A DNA stretch of 64,000 bases from Microlunatus speluncae (GCF_009299835.1 NZ_VKCZ01000021.1:124001-188000), one strand, 5' to 3'. Positions 33,876 to 43,561 are shown, counted from the first letter of the stretch. Program-made: numbers and translations. The notes: generated by a model not told the origin, from the sequence alone.

Positions 33876-34306
33876 CGACCCGCGCCTTTCGCAACCTCGA
33901 GGTCCATCCCGACGATCCCGTCGAGCACTGGGGCGTCGAGGGAATTCTTGCCGCGATCGACCGAGGTGGCATGCACCTGTGGCGACGCATCGCCGACGCC
34001 GTGGCTGCGGACCCCCAGGGAGAGGTCGCCGCAGACCTCGAACAGGCGCTCACGGGTGCTGAATCCCGGTCCTCGGCAGCCGTGCTCCGCCTCGTGCTCG
34101 ATGCGGCCCGGGAGACCTCCGAGCAGCGCGTCGCGCGACGAGTCCGCGAAGCCGTCGGCAGCACGACCCTGTCCCAGGCAGAGTTCGCAGGCCGCCTCGG
34201 CACTTCGGCATCACGGTTGTCGACCTACGCCACCGGTCGCGTTGTCCCGTCTGCCGTGATGCTGGACCGCATCGAACGCCTGGCGCAGGACCTCGCCAAC
34301 GACTGA
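33872..34306 (+). CDS. XRE-type helix-turn-helix protein (putative antitoxin)
   Basis: 144 residues. The N-terminal part (LEVHPDDPVEHWGVEGILAAIDRGG) is a conserved head seen in proteins paired with AbiEii-like enzymes. The C-terminal helix-turn-helix (LSQAEFAGRLGTSASRLSTYATGRVVPSAVMLDRIERLA, about 99-138) is XRE-like. The ATG overlaps the toxin stop, so both are made together. It probably binds the toxin and the upstream TATCA-N4-TGATA operator. The antitoxin role is inferred from layout. Confidence 0.78.
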   Translation: MTTRAFRNLEVHPDDPVEHWGVEGILAAIDRGGMHLWRRIADAVAADPQGEVAADLEQALTGAESRSSAAVLRLVLDAARETSEQRVARRVREAVGSTTLSQAEFAGRLGTSASRLSTYATGRVVPSAVMLDRIERLAQDLAND

Positions 34307-34406
34307 AGCGGGCAAGACTCCGGTGACGGTGAACTCGGTTGGGCGGCACGGCACGGTTTGGATAGGCTTCTTGCGCGCTCATCGAAGCTAGCTGCGTCGG
34401 GCGCAG

Positions 34407-34479
34407 GCCGCGTTAGCTCAGTTGGCAGAGCGTCGATCTTGTAAATCGAAAGTCGGGAGTTCGATTCTCCCACGCGGCT
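34407..34479 (+). tRNA. tRNA-Thr (TGT anticodon)
   Basis: The 73-base cloverleaf is complete: acceptor GCCGCGT/ACGCGGC with discriminator T, D-arm AGCTCAGTTGGCAGAGC, anticodon loop CTTGTAA within TCGAT/ATCGA, and T-arm GGGAG-TTCGATT-CTCCC. CCA is not encoded. The anticodon TGT reads ACA/ACG codons. No integrase is adjacent. Confidence 0.95.
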
Positions 34480-34514
34480 CCCAGCCGGAGCAGGGATTCG
34501 AGTGCCGGCCTCGG

Positions 34515-35105
34515 TCAGTGAGCGGTGGGGCTGGCCGCGGCCCATTGCTGCTCGATCTGCCGGAGCAGCGCGGGATAGACGAAGAGATGGCGCAGCGGCT
34601 TGATCGCGGCCAGGTAGCCGGCGCCGAGCCGGCCGTTCGGTCTGACCAGCACCGTCATCAGGGCGTAGTGGACGCCGCGCTGCGGATCCGGCACCCAGCC
34701 CAGATGCATCACCGTGTGGACGGTGCGGTTGGCCAGTTCGGCCGCGAACTCGGCGTCGGTCTGGAAGATCCGGGAGAAGGGTCCGAGCTCGGCATAGGCG
34801 GCGTCGGCCGATCGAAGATCATCGGGCAGGCGCTTCCGCAGTGACTGGACCCGGGCGTCGAGTCCGCCGTCCTCATCGTCCAGGCCGAACCACTCGCCGA
34901 GCTTCCATCGGGCCGCCCAGAGGAAGCGGACCAGCGCCGGTGCGCCCTCGGGGAATCGGCTGCCGAAGATCGCGTCGACCACGCGCGGGAACTCCTCCGG
35001 GCCGCCGCGGGTCGGCAGCTCCCAAACGTCCTCCACGGTGAACTCCGGCGCGATCTCGTGCATCCGCCAAGGACGGGACGTGTAGGCACTCTTCGGTAGG
35101 CCCAT
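34515..35105 (-). CDS. DUF2867 domain protein
   Basis: 196 residues. The pattern (DVWELPTRGGPEEFP...VRFLWAARWKLGEWFGLD...LGWVPDPQRGVHYALMTVLVRPNGRLGAGYLAAIKPLRHLFVYPALLRQIE) is the DUF2867 family, often found as the C-terminal part of SDR-like proteins and of unknown function. The start is the ATG at 35105, preceded by GAGGTGATC. It is divergent from a TetR gene with a palindrome between them, and is the likely target of that repressor. Confidence 0.85.
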   Translation of the reverse strand: MGLPKSAYTSRPWRMHEIAPEFTVEDVWELPTRGGPEEFPRVVDAIFGSRFPEGAPALVRFLWAARWKLGEWFGLDDEDGGLDARVQSLRKRLPDDLRSADAAYAELGPFSRIFQTDAEFAAELANRTVHTVMHLGWVPDPQRGVHYALMTVLVRPNGRLGAGYLAAIKPLRHLFVYPALLRQIEQQWAAASPTAH

Positions 35106-35138
35106 GATCACCTCGATCTATACGGTTGCGTACACAAG

Positions 35139-35165
35139 ACGGTAGCACGATCTGTGCGCTACCGT
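35139..35165. promoter_or_regulatory. TetR operator between DUF2867 and TetR genes
   Basis: ACGGTAGC at 35139-35146 and GCTACCGT at 35158-35165 form an 8-bp dyad with an 11-base centre. A weaker TACGGTTGCG stands at 35121. It lies midway in the 92-base divergent spacer. Confidence 0.65.
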
Positions 35166-35197
35166 ATAAATCACCGACGACGACTTGAGGGAGGCCG

Positions 35198-35770
35198 ATG
35201 GCGAAGCCGCGCACGCCGCGCCGGGCGTGGATCGATCAGGGCCTGCGGGCGCTGGCGTCCGGCGGGCCGGACTCCGTCCGGGTCGAGGTGCTGGCGGAGT
35301 CGCTGGGGGTGACCAAGGGCGGGTTCTACGGCTACTTCGCCGATCGTCCAGCACTGCTGACCGAGATGCTGGACACCTGGGAACTCGAGGTGACCGACAA
35401 GATCATCCAGCGGGTCGAGGAGTCGGACGGTGATCAGGATGCCCGGGCCAAGCTGCGTCGGCTCGCTGCGATCGTGACCGAGATCGACGACGACCCGACG
35501 ATCGGCATCGCCGTCGAGCTCGCCGTCCGTGACTGGGCCCGGCGCGATCCGGAGGTCGCGATCAGGTTGCGCCGGATCGACGACCGCCATCTGGCCTACC
35601 TCCGGCCCCTGTACGGCGAACTCTGCGCGGATCCGCTGGAGGTCGAGGCCCACTGCATGATCGCCATGTCACTCCGGCTCGGTGATCATCTGATGTCGTT
35701 CGATCATGGTCGCTACCCGCGGAGCGAGGTGCAGGCCTACATCCAGAACCGGCTGATCACTCCGGGATGA
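35198..35770 (+). CDS. TetR family transcriptional regulator
   Basis: 190 residues. The helix-turn-helix is at about 26-50 (RVEVLAESLGVTKGGFYGYFADRPALL). The C-terminal domain is of the type seen in repressors of DUF2867 and similar small genes; the ligand is unknown. GAGGGAGG precedes the ATG. The 3' end overlaps the convergent RidA gene by 14 bp. Confidence 0.88.
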   Translation: MAKPRTPRRAWIDQGLRALASGGPDSVRVEVLAESLGVTKGGFYGYFADRPALLTEMLDTWELEVTDKIIQRVEESDGDQDARAKLRRLAAIVTEIDDDPTIGIAVELAVRDWARRDPEVAIRLRRIDDRHLAYLRPLYGELCADPLEVEAHCMIAMSLRLGDHLMSFDHGRYPRSEVQAYIQNRLITPG

Positions 35771-36152
35771 GGGCGACCGCTTCGATCTCGACCAGCGCGT
35801 CGGGCCGGGCCAGGCCGGCGACCGTGAGCACCGTGATCCCGGTTCGGTGATGGCCCCAGATCGCTTGGGACGCAGCGAATCCGGCCTGGACGTCGACGCC
35901 GGCCACGACGTAGATGCCCAGCCGGGCGACGTGCTCGGGGCCACTGCCGGCCGCGGCGAGCACGGACAGGACGTTGCGCATCGCCTGGGCGGTCTGCGCC
36001 TCGGCGCCGCCCTCGACGAGCTCGCCGGCGGAGTCGGTCCCGTTCTGGCCGCCGACGTAGATCGTCTTCCCGGTGGGAATGATCACGCCCTGGGCGAAGT
36101 ACGGGCTCTGGTGCAGGTCGTCCGGATCGACGTGGGTCGTGCTGGTTGCCAT
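35757..36152 (-). CDS. RidA family protein (Rid/YjgF)
   Basis: 131 residues with the Rid trimer fold: SPYFAQGVIIPTGKTIYVGGQNGTD, QTAQAMRNVLSVLAAAGSG, and the end RPDALVEIEAVALIPE. The canonical RidA arginine that binds the imine carboxylate is in the ARPDALVEIEAV segment. RidA hydrolyses reactive enamines from PLP enzymes; this subgroup may have another substrate. The start is the ATG at 36152, behind GGAGGG. It follows the first CGNR gene in the same direction by 49 bases, suggesting an operon. Confidence 0.88.
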   Translation of the reverse strand: MATSTTHVDPDDLHQSPYFAQGVIIPTGKTIYVGGQNGTDSAGELVEGGAEAQTAQAMRNVLSVLAAAGSGPEHVARLGIYVVAGVDVQAGFAASQAIWGHHRTGITVLTVAGLARPDALVEIEAVALIPE

Positions 36153-36201
36153 GGTCGTGCCCTCCTGAGCTGGTGACTTCGCCCCGATGGGGATCGCGAG
36201 G

Positions 36202-36777
36202 TCAGTGGTTTCGGTGGTAGTGGGTCTTGGCCTTGGCCCGGCCACCGCACCGGCGCATCGAGCACCAGCGGCGGCTGCCCGGCCGTGACGTGTCGAGGAA
36301 GATCAGCCGGCAGTCGTCGGCGGCGCATTCCCGGACCCGGTCCGGCATCGAGCCGAAGGTGCGGATCGCGTCGTGCGCCACGGTCGCCAGCATCTCCGCC
36401 GGGCCCGGCGCAACCGGCTTCCCGGTCCCGCCGGGCAGCCGGGGCGGGATGGCCGGCCGGGCGGCCCAGTCGTTGATCACATCCACGTCGGTCGCTGCCG
36501 GCGGCTCGCCCGTGCTGACCCGACGGGCCGTTGCGGTGATCGCCGCTCGGAGCCGGCGAGCACCGGCCAGGTCGGTCTCGCCACAAGGCCGCGCCGGCGG
36601 CCCGAACCGATCGGCCAGCCAGGAGTCCAGGTCCGCGGGGCCGTGCAGGCTCTCCCACGCGGCGACGCCGTAGCCGTAGTCGCCGGTGTAGCCGAGGTCG
36701 AGGCTCAGCGCGCCGGAGTCGAAGAACCAGCGCCGGCCGTCCGGCGGGTCCATCCACAGCCCGGTCTTGATCTCCAT
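36202..36777 (-). CDS. CGNR zinc-finger (ABATE) regulator, first copy
   Basis: 191 residues. An N-terminal ABATE stress-associated domain is followed by a CGNR zinc finger: CAADDC, then RRWCSMRRCGGRAKAK. The eponymous CGNR reads CGGR here. The finger probably binds DNA. A TATAGT -10 (36789-36784) lies 6 bases before the ATG at 36777, so the message is probably leaderless. A TTTAACCGGTTAGG dyad stands just upstream. Likely regulator of itself and RidA. Confidence 0.82.
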   Translation of the reverse strand: MEIKTGLWMDPPDGRRWFFDSGALSLDLGYTGDYGYGVAAWESLHGPADLDSWLADRFGPPARPCGETDLAGARRLRAAITATARRVSTGEPPAATDVDVINDWAARPAIPPRLPGGTGKPVAPGPAEMLATVAHDAIRTFGSMPDRVRECAADDCRLIFLDTSRPGSRRWCSMRRCGGRAKAKTHYHRNH

Positions 36778-36803
36778 CACCCAACTATAACCACTTTAAC
36801 CGG

Positions 36804-37502
36804 TTAGGTAAACCTGTGGTCGCTGCGCCGGGTCCGGCGGCGATCGTTCTGCCGGCGGGACTTGCTGGCGTTGCCGCAGTCGGACATGCTGCACCAGCGC
36901 CGGGAGCCGTTCTTGGTGCTGTCGATGAAGAGCCAGCCGCAGGGGATGCCGTCGCGCCCGGCCCCCGGGCAGATCTTGATCTTGCTCGACCCGACGGCCC
37001 GGAGCGTGTCGAAGGCGGACACGGCGGCGGCCCGGGGAACGATCCGCAGGTCGGGCTCGGGCCAGTCGAACGCCGGCCCGGTCGGAGTGATCGACATGGT
37101 GCCGGTCCGGACCGCCTCACCGTAGGCCTGCTGCAGCTCGCCGAGGTCACTCGCGTCCGGCCGTCGGCCGTCGGCCAGAGCGCCGAAGATCCGGTACGTC
37201 AGGTCGCTGAGCACCCGGGTCCGCCGCAGCACGGGATCGGCCCGCCGCCGATCACCGGCCAGCCGCCAGAGGCGCTCGGCCTGCTCGTTCCCGTACAACT
37301 GTTGCCGCAGTCCCCAGGCCACCAGGTCGTAGCCGTCATTGAAATCCTGCCGCAGCCGCGGAGTGCCGGCACCGTCCGCGGCCGTGTCCCCGCGCGGTTC
37401 CACACTGTTGGCGAAGTCCAGACAGAGTGCCCCGCCGAAGCTCTCGCCGAGCGCGTCGACCCGCGCGGCCAACTCCCGGACGGGCCGGGTCGATTCCGCC
37501 AT
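36804..37502 (-). CDS. CGNR zinc-finger (ABATE) regulator, second copy
   Basis: 232 residues. The same architecture as its neighbour: ABATE domain (LCLDFANSVEPRG...), then a zinc finger with CPGAGRDGIPCGW and RRWCSMSDCGNASKSRR, here with the standard CGNA/CGNR form. The inserted GxGRDGIPC loop makes it differ from the first copy, so the two are diverged paralogues and not a recent duplication. A basic tail follows (RRQNDRRRTRRSDHR). It is divergent from an MFS exporter gene and probably regulates it. Confidence 0.83.
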   Translation of the reverse strand: MAESTRPVRELAARVDALGESFGGALCLDFANSVEPRGDTAADGAGTPRLRQDFNDGYDLVAWGLRQQLYGNEQAERLWRLAGDRRRADPVLRRTRVLSDLTYRIFGALADGRRPDASDLGELQQAYGEAVRTGTMSITPTGPAFDWPEPDLRIVPRAAAVSAFDTLRAVGSSKIKICPGAGRDGIPCGWLFIDSTKNGSRRWCSMSDCGNASKSRRQNDRRRTRRSDHRFT

Positions 37503-37589
37503 CCCTACCGCCTATCGCTCTTTTACTGGTAGCTTGATCGAATGCTTCCAACAAAGGCAGCTTAGCTGGTAGCGAAGGAGCTGGCCCGG

Positions 37590-38942
37590 ATGACCGTCGC
37601 CGAAGACTCCCGGGTGCGCCCCCGCCGCGCCCTGCGGATCGGTGCGCTCGGGCTCGGTCAACTAACGGTCGTGGTGGCGTTCCAGGCGGTGGCCATCGTG
37701 GTGCCGGCCATCGGTGCCGATCTCGAGGTCCCGCCCTCGGTGCTGCAGTGGCTGGTCGGCGCCACCGCACTGACCCTCGCGGGTGGTTTGTTGCTGGCCG
37801 GGCGACTGGCCGACCGATTCGGCGCTCGGCAGATGCTCATCGTGGGCTCGTTGGTGACCGCCGCCGGCAGCGTGGTCGCCGCGGTCGCGCCCGAGTTCGG
37901 CTCGCTGCTCCTGGCCCGAGTGGCCCAGGGAGTCGGGATGGCGCTCTACACCCCGGCGATGATCTCCCTGCTGTCGACCGGCTTCGACGATCGGCGCGAC
38001 CGGCACCGGGCCCTGATCTGGTGGAACGTCGCGGGCGGCGTCGGCGGCGTGCTGGGCGTCGCCGGCGGCGGTTTCGTCGCCCAGTTCGGCTGGCGCGGAG
38101 TGTTCTGGCTGCTGGCCGTGCCGCCGGTGATCACCGCGGTCCTGGCCTGGCTGGCCTTCCCGGCGGGACGACGGCGACCGGTCGCGGTGGCCGGACGCCG
38201 GGTCGCCGTGATCAACGCCGCCCTGTTGCCGGTCGCGGCCACGCTCCTGGTGGCCGGGCTGACCACCCTCCAGCAGGGCATGATCATCGGCGCGGTGCCG
38301 GTGATCATCAGCGTACTGCTGGCGGTGACCTGGGTGGCCAGGGAACGCCGGAGCAGCCGGCCGCTGGTGCCGCCGGAGCTCCGCCGCTGGTCAGTGCTGC
38401 AACCGATCATGATCGCCGTCCTGCACGGTGCGGCGATCAACACCCCGATCTTCTTCTACGGCCTGTTCCTCCAGTCCTTCCGCCACGCCACCCCACTGGA
38501 GGTCGGTCTCGGCTTCCTGCCGGCCAATGCCGGACTGATCGCCGGCTCCGTGGCCGGCAGCGCGATCGTCCGCCGTTGGAGCCATCGGGTCGCCGCCGGC
38601 AGCGGCTTCGCCCTGCTCGCCCTCGGGATCGGACTGTTGATCACGATCAACGCCGACAGCACGGTCTGGCATCCGTTCCTGACCGGCTGGCTGATCTTCG
38701 GCCTCGGCGTCAACATCGCCCAGGTCGGGTTCATCGGCCTGGCCGGTGAACAGTCGGCCGAGGAGGCGGGCACCGTCGCGGGGTTCGTCACCGCGGGCGG
38801 GCAGCTCGGCACCGCGATCGGCCTGGCCGCCTTCGTCGGCCTCTCCGGCCTCGCCGGCACCGAACTCGCCGGCTATCAACTGGGCTTCCTCGGGGCGGCC
38901 GTCGCCGCCTTGGCGGGCCTCGCGGTGGCCGCCAGACGTTGA
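37590..38942 (+). CDS. MFS transporter, drug-efflux type
   Basis: 450 residues with about 12-14 helices. GRLADRFGARQML (motif A, about 70-83) and RVAQGVGMALYTPAMISLLS (motif C-like) indicate a drug:H+ antiporter. AAGGAG lies upstream of the ATG. The 87-base spacer to the divergent CGNR gene contains two partial inverted copies of AGCTGGTAGC/GCTACCAG, a likely operator. The substrate is unknown. Confidence 0.88.
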   Translation: MTVAEDSRVRPRRALRIGALGLGQLTVVVAFQAVAIVVPAIGADLEVPPSVLQWLVGATALTLAGGLLLAGRLADRFGARQMLIVGSLVTAAGSVVAAVAPEFGSLLLARVAQGVGMALYTPAMISLLSTGFDDRRDRHRALIWWNVAGGVGGVLGVAGGGFVAQFGWRGVFWLLAVPPVITAVLAWLAFPAGRRRPVAVAGRRVAVINAALLPVAATLLVAGLTTLQQGMIIGAVPVIISVLLAVTWVARERRSSRPLVPPELRRWSVLQPIMIAVLHGAAINTPIFFYGLFLQSFRHATPLEVGLGFLPANAGLIAGSVAGSAIVRRWSHRVAAGSGFALLALGIGLLITINADSTVWHPFLTGWLIFGLGVNIAQVGFIGLAGEQSAEEAGTVAGFVTAGGQLGTAIGLAAFVGLSGLAGTELAGYQLGFLGAAVAALAGLAVAARR

Positions 38943-39021
38943 TCGCTCAGTCCTGCGGATCCACCAGCGAAGTGGTGCGAATCCACCAGGCCGAGGTTCT
39001 GCTGGTCAGCACCGAGGGGCG

Positions 39022-39828
39022 TCAGTGAATGGTGAAGCCGCCGTCGACGACGAGGTCGGCGCCGTTGATCATGTCGGCGGCGGCACTGGCCAGGAAGGCG
39101 GCGACGGCCGCGATCTCCTCCGGCTTGGCGAACCGGCCGACCGGGATCTCGGCCTGGTGCGCCTCGCCCTTGGCGTTGTCCCAGGCGTCGATGCCCAACG
39201 GGGTGAGCACCACGGTCGGCGAGATCGAGTTCGCGGTCACGCCCCGACCGGCCCACTCCAGCGCGAGCACCTTGGTCAGCCCGACCACGCCGAACTTCGA
39301 CGCACAGTAGGCGGCGTGCTCGGCGATCGCCACCGTGGCCGCCTGCGAGGCCAGGTTGATGATCTTGCCGCGGCCACGGCCGAGCATCCGCCGGCCGACC
39401 TCGCGGCACATCCGGTAGGTGCCGCTCAGGTTGACCGCCAGGGTCGCGTCCCAGTCGCTGTCGTCCAGCGCCTCGGCCGGCGCCAGTCGGGCGATGCCGG
39501 CCGAGTTGACCAGGATGTCCGGCTCCCCCGCCCGTTCGACCGCTTCCGCGACGGCCGCCACCACCGACTCGGTCGCGGTGACGTCGCAGGCGATCGGCAG
39601 CAGGTCCGGCCGGTCCTCGGCCGCCGCGTTCAGCTCCACCGCGACCGCGGTCGCCGCGTCATGATCACGATCGAGCAGCACCACCGTGGCTCCCGAGGCC
39701 TGATACCGCTCCGCGATCGCCCGGCCGATCCCGGACGCGCCGCCGGTGACAAAAGCCACCCGGCCGGTCAGCCGAACCTGCAGTTCGGAAAGATCGACGT
39801 CGATGTCGGTGACCAGACTGCCGGTCAC
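39022..39828 (-). CDS. SDR family oxidoreductase (polyol or sugar dehydrogenase)
   Basis: 268 residues. Classical short-chain dehydrogenase: TGGASGIG cofactor motif, NSAGIA, and the triad S-Y-K in [30 protein letters not shown] suggests NAD preference (Asp at the end of strand 2). It is the last gene of an ABC importer operon and its start overlaps the substrate-binding gene (ATGA). It therefore probably oxidises the imported sugar alcohol or sugar. Threitol/erythritol-type polyols are plausible; not proven. Confidence 0.9.
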   Translation of the reverse strand: MTGSLVTDIDVDLSELQVRLTGRVAFVTGGASGIGRAIAERYQASGATVVLLDRDHDAATAVAVELNAAAEDRPDLLPIACDVTATESVVAAVAEAVERAGEPDILVNSAGIARLAPAEALDDSDWDATLAVNLSGTYRMCREVGRRMLGRGRGKIINLASQAATVAIAEHAAYCASKFGVVGLTKVLALEWAGRGVTANSISPTVVLTPLGIDAWDNAKGEAHQAEIPVGRFAKPEEIAAVAAFLASAAADMINGADLVVDGGFTIH

Positions 39829-40892
39829 TGACTGCCCTCGCTCTGGCCCGGAATCCCTTCATAGGCGATGTTTCCGGTCTCCAGGTTCTTCTTCGTCAGC
39901 TCGGGGATGCCGGCCAGGAACTCCTGCCGTTTGGTCACCACATGCTCCATCGTCACGTCGACATTGTCCTGCGTGATCTTGGCCATCAGGTACGTGGGCT
40001 TGGTGTTGACCTGCTCACCGCGGGCGAGGGCCGCCGCGACCGCCAGCCCGGCGGACAGCTCGACGGTGCCGTTCTGCAGCATCGTGCCGATGAACTCGCC
40101 CGACTTCACCGCGCGCAGGCCGTCCTCGATGCCGTCGATGCCGACCACCGGCACGTCGGTCATCCCCGCTTCCTTGAGCGCCTGCAGCGCGCCGAGGCCC
40201 ATGTCGTCGTTCTGACCGACCACCCCGTCGATGTCGTCGCCGTGCGCGGAGATCCAGTTCTTCATCTTGTTCACCGCCTCGTCCCGCTTCCAGTTGGCGG
40301 TGTCCTGGGCGATCACCTTGATGTCGGGGTACTTCTTCAGCACGTTCTCGATGCCGGTCTGCCGGTTGATCTGACCGGACTGGCCGAGCGGGCCCTGCAG
40401 CACGACGATGTTGCCCTCGCCGCCGAGCTTGTCGGCCATCATCTGCATCTCGCCCTCGCCCGCCAGCACGTCGTCGGGTTGGACGTCGCCGTCGATCTCC
40501 GGATTGTTCAGCGACGCGTTGACCGCGATCACCGGGATGCCGGCGGCCTTGGCCGCGGTCACCTGCGGTTGCAGCGAATCCGCCTGCACCGGGACCACGA
40601 CGATCGCATCCACCTGGGCACTGATCAACTGGTCCACCTGGTTGGCCTGGGTGCTGACGTCCAGGTTGGCGGCGTTCCAGGCCAGCTCGATGTTGTTCGC
40701 CTTCGCGTAGGCGTCCATCCCCTCCTTCCCGGCGGTGATGAACGAGCTCATGTCATAGACCGTGACGCCGATCCGCAGCGGCTTGTCGCCGCCCTCGGCG
40801 CCCTGCTGGTTGCGGCTCGGGTCGCCCAGGCCACAGGCCGAGACGACCGTCAACACCAGGGCGATGATCAACACCGGGACGAGCTTGCGCAT
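39825..40892 (-). CDS. Sugar ABC transporter substrate-binding lipoprotein
   Basis: 355 residues. Lipoprotein signal with lipobox VVSAC (C20). The mature part is a type I periplasmic-binding fold of the ribose/xylose class: [44 protein letters not shown], and [14 protein letters not shown]. It delivers ligand to the permease encoded 43 bases upstream. The start overlaps nothing upstream; ATG at 40892, behind AGGAG. Confidence 0.93.
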   Translation of the reverse strand: MRKLVPVLIIALVLTVVSACGLGDPSRNQQGAEGGDKPLRIGVTVYDMSSFITAGKEGMDAYAKANNIELAWNAANLDVSTQANQVDQLISAQVDAIVVVPVQADSLQPQVTAAKAAGIPVIAVNASLNNPEIDGDVQPDDVLAGEGEMQMMADKLGGEGNIVVLQGPLGQSGQINRQTGIENVLKKYPDIKVIAQDTANWKRDEAVNKMKNWISAHGDDIDGVVGQNDDMGLGALQALKEAGMTDVPVVGIDGIEDGLRAVKSGEFIGTMLQNGTVELSAGLAVAAALARGEQVNTKPTYLMAKITQDNVDVTMEHVVTKRQEFLAGIPELTKKNLETGNIAYEGIPGQSEGSQ

Positions 40893-40935
40893 CGGAGAAC
40901 TCCTTCGTCGGTAAGGAAACTTGGTGGATCGAGCG

Positions 40936-41973
40936 TCACTGCCGGCGGCGCGCGGTCCACACGTCGACCGCCACTGCGAACACGATCAGCACGCCCTTGA
41001 TCACGTCCTGCCAGTACGAGGGCACCAGCAGGATGTCCAGGCCGTTGTTCAGCGTCTGGATCAACAGCAGGCCGAGGGCGGTGCCCCAGATCGAGCCGCG
41101 ACCGCCCATCAGGCTGGCGCCGCCGATCACCACGGCCGCGATGGCGTCCAGCTCGTAACCCTGACCGAGGTTGGGCGGGCCGGAGATCACCCGCGAGGCC
41201 AGCATCACCCCGGACAGTCCGGCCAGGGCGCCGGAGATCGCGTACACGCTGAACAGGATCCGGCGAGTGTTCACGCCGGCGATCTCGGCCGCGGCCCGGT
41301 TGCCGCCGACCGCGTAGACCCGCATCCCGTACGCGGTCCGGCGCATCACGATCGCCAAGATCACGATCCCGAAGATCATCACCAGCACCGGCACCTGCAG
41401 GCCGAGGACGGTCGTGTTGGCGATCGCGCCGAACTCGGGCGGCAGGCCGTTGATCGGGGCGCCGCCGCCGATCGCGTACGCGGCGCCGGACCCGGCGGTC
41501 AGCATGCCCAGGGTGGTGATGAACGGCGGCACGTTGACCACCGAGACGAAGAAGCCGTTGATCGCGCCGGCGAGCAGGCCGACCGCGACCGCGGTCAGCA
41601 CGGTCAGCCAGACCTGCCCCGGATTGGCCTTGGCCACGGCGGCACCGGTCATCGCGGCGACGGCGATCACGCTGCCGACCGACAGGTCGATGCCGCCGGT
41701 CAAGATCACCAACGTCTGGCCGAGCGCGATCAACGCGAACGGTGCCGCGGCGATCAGGATCGTGCTCACGTTGTCCAGACTGGAGAACCGCAGGCTGCGA
41801 TAGCTGAAATAGCAGATCACCAGCACGACCACGATCAACATCGCGTTCCGCAGGGCCAGCTGGGCCCACCACGGTCCGGAGAAGCGACGGGCCTCGCCGC
41901 CCAGCCGGGCCTGTTCGTGATCACCGGTCAGGGTGTCCGGCGCGGTGGCCGGCGGTGTGGTCCGGTTCGTCAT
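40936..41973 (-). CDS. Sugar ABC transporter permease (RbsC-like)
   Basis: 345 residues with about 10 helices. [27 protein letters not shown] is the RbsC family signature, and [21 protein letters not shown] the conserved loop that contacts the ATPase. A single permease presumably forms a homodimer. The start is the ATG at 41973, overlapping the ATPase stop by 4 bases; upstream in-frame codons lie inside the ATPase gene. Confidence 0.93.
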   Translation of the reverse strand: MTNRTTPPATAPDTLTGDHEQARLGGEARRFSGPWWAQLALRNAMLIVVVLVICYFSYRSLRFSSLDNVSTILIAAAPFALIALGQTLVILTGGIDLSVGSVIAVAAMTGAAVAKANPGQVWLTVLTAVAVGLLAGAINGFFVSVVNVPPFITTLGMLTAGSGAAYAIGGGAPINGLPPEFGAIANTTVLGLQVPVLVMIFGIVILAIVMRRTAYGMRVYAVGGNRAAAEIAGVNTRRILFSVYAISGALAGLSGVMLASRVISGPPNLGQGYELDAIAAVVIGGASLMGGRGSIWGTALGLLLIQTLNNGLDILLVPSYWQDVIKGVLIVFAVAVDVWTARRRQ

Positions 41974-43526
41974 TCGGGGCCCCGATTCTGATCGTGGGAT
42001 TCGGAGGGCAGATCGGCCGCCAGCGCAAAGATCCGGGCCTGGGCATCCGGGCCGGACAGCTCCGCTCGGTCGAGTTCGCCGACGACGGCGCCGCGGCGCA
42101 GCACCAGCGCGCGGTGGGACAGGCCGAGGATCTCCGGCATGTCGGAGGACGCCATGATCACGGCGACGCCCGCGGCGGCGAGGTCGGCGACGATCCGGTA
42201 GATCTCGGACCGGGCGCCGACGTCGACGCCGCTGGTCGGCTCGTCCAGCAACAGCACGTCGATGTGGCCGGTCAGCCACCGGGCCAGCACCACCTTCTGC
42301 TGGTTGCCGCCGGACAGGGTGCCGACCTCCTGACCGAGCCCGCGGGAGCGCAGCCCGACCGACCGCATGGCCTCGCCGACGGCGCCGACCCGGGCCCGGC
42401 CGCGCAACCAGCCGGCCACCGAGAACTGTCGCAGCCGCGGCAGGGTTCCGTTGTCCAGCACGGACATGCCGAGGATCGCGCCGTTGAGTTTGCGGTCCTC
42501 CGGCACCAGCGCCAATCCGTGCCGGATCGCCTCGGCCGGGGCCCCGCGACGCACCGGCCGGCTGTTGATCATGATCGTGCCCGCGGTGGTCCGCCGGGTG
42601 CCGAAGATCGCCTCCAGCAGCTCGGTGCGGCCGGCTCCGACCAGCCCGGCCAGGCCGAGGATCTCGCCCCGGCGGACGGACAGGCCGATCGGCTCCGCCG
42701 CGCCGGCCACTCGCAACCCGCTGACCTCGAGCACCGGCCCGGACGCCGACTCCGGGACCGGCTCGAGCTCCGGAAAGAGCGTGCCGAGCTCCCGGCCGAT
42801 CATCGCGGTCACGATGGCGTCGTCGTCGACGTCGTCGATCGCGCTGTCCAAGATCAGATTGCCGTCGCGGAGCACGACCACCCGATCGGCCAACGCTCGG
42901 ATCTCCGCCATCTTGTGAGTGGTGTAGATCATCGCCACTCCTTGATCACGAAGCCGACGGACGACCAGATAGAGCTGCTCCACCTCACGTTCGGAGATCG
43001 CGGAGGTCGGCTCGTCGAGCAACAGCACCGTGGCCCCGGCCGACCCGCCCGAATGACTCCGGGTCGCCTTGACGATCTCGACGATCTGCTGCAGGCCGAC
43101 GGGCAGGCTGCGCATCCGCGCCGTCACCGGGATCTCGACCCCGAACTCGGCCAGTGCCTGCCGGGCCGCCATGATCATCGCGCGTCGGTCGAGGAACCCG
43201 AATCGCCGCAGTTCGCGGCCGACGAACAGGTTCTCGTACACGGTGAGATCGGGGATCGAGGCCAACTCCTGCGGCACGATCGCGACCCCGGCCCGGTGCG
43301 CGTCGGTGACGCTGCCGCCGTGTAACTCGCGGCCGTTGAGCTCGACGCCACCGCGGTCGGCGCGATACTGCCCGGAGGCGATCTTCAGCAGCGTCGACTT
43401 GCCGGCGCCGTTCTCACCGGCCAGGGCGGTCACCGTGCCGGGCTCGAGATCGAGGCTGACCCCGGTCAACACCGGCACACCGCCGAACCCCTTGGCCACC
43501 TCCCGGCACCGAAGAACAGGAGCCAC
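41970..43526 (-). CDS. Sugar ABC transporter ATP-binding protein, two nucleotide-binding domains (RbsA-like)
   Basis: 518 residues. N-terminal domain: Walker A GENGAGKST (37-45), Walker B LLLDEPTSAI. C-terminal domain: degenerate Walker A GLVGAGRTEL, then LSGGNQQKVVLARWL and LLLDEPTSGVDVG. Such tandem domains, one with a degenerate Walker A, are normal for RbsA/MglA. The start is the GTG at 43526, with GGAGGAG 7 bases before. First gene of the importer operon, controlled from the spacer with the divergent SorC gene. Confidence 0.93.
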   Translation of the reverse strand: MAPVLRCREVAKGFGGVPVLTGVSLDLEPGTVTALAGENGAGKSTLLKIASGQYRADRGGVELNGRELHGGSVTDAHRAGVAIVPQELASIPDLTVYENLFVGRELRRFGFLDRRAMIMAARQALAEFGVEIPVTARMRSLPVGLQQIVEIVKATRSHSGGSAGATVLLLDEPTSAISEREVEQLYLVVRRLRDQGVAMIYTTHKMAEIRALADRVVVLRDGNLILDSAIDDVDDDAIVTAMIGRELGTLFPELEPVPESASGPVLEVSGLRVAGAAEPIGLSVRRGEILGLAGLVGAGRTELLEAIFGTRRTTAGTIMINSRPVRRGAPAEAIRHGLALVPEDRKLNGAILGMSVLDNGTLPRLRQFSVAGWLRGRARVGAVGEAMRSVGLRSRGLGQEVGTLSGGNQQKVVLARWLTGHIDVLLLDEPTSGVDVGARSEIYRIVADLAAAGVAVIMASSDMPEILGLSHRALVLRRGAVVGELDRAELSGPDAQARIFALAADLPSESHDQNRGPE

Positions 43527-43561
43527 GTCGCTCTCCTCCGCACGCAATAACCGCGCTCGTA

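Noticed and set aside
33156-34479. Genomic island at tRNA-Thr
   Set aside because: No integrase, no repeated tRNA 3' end within the window, and downstream genes look ordinary. The toxin-antitoxin-like pair lies on the 5' side of the tRNA, whereas integration usually occurs at the 3' end.
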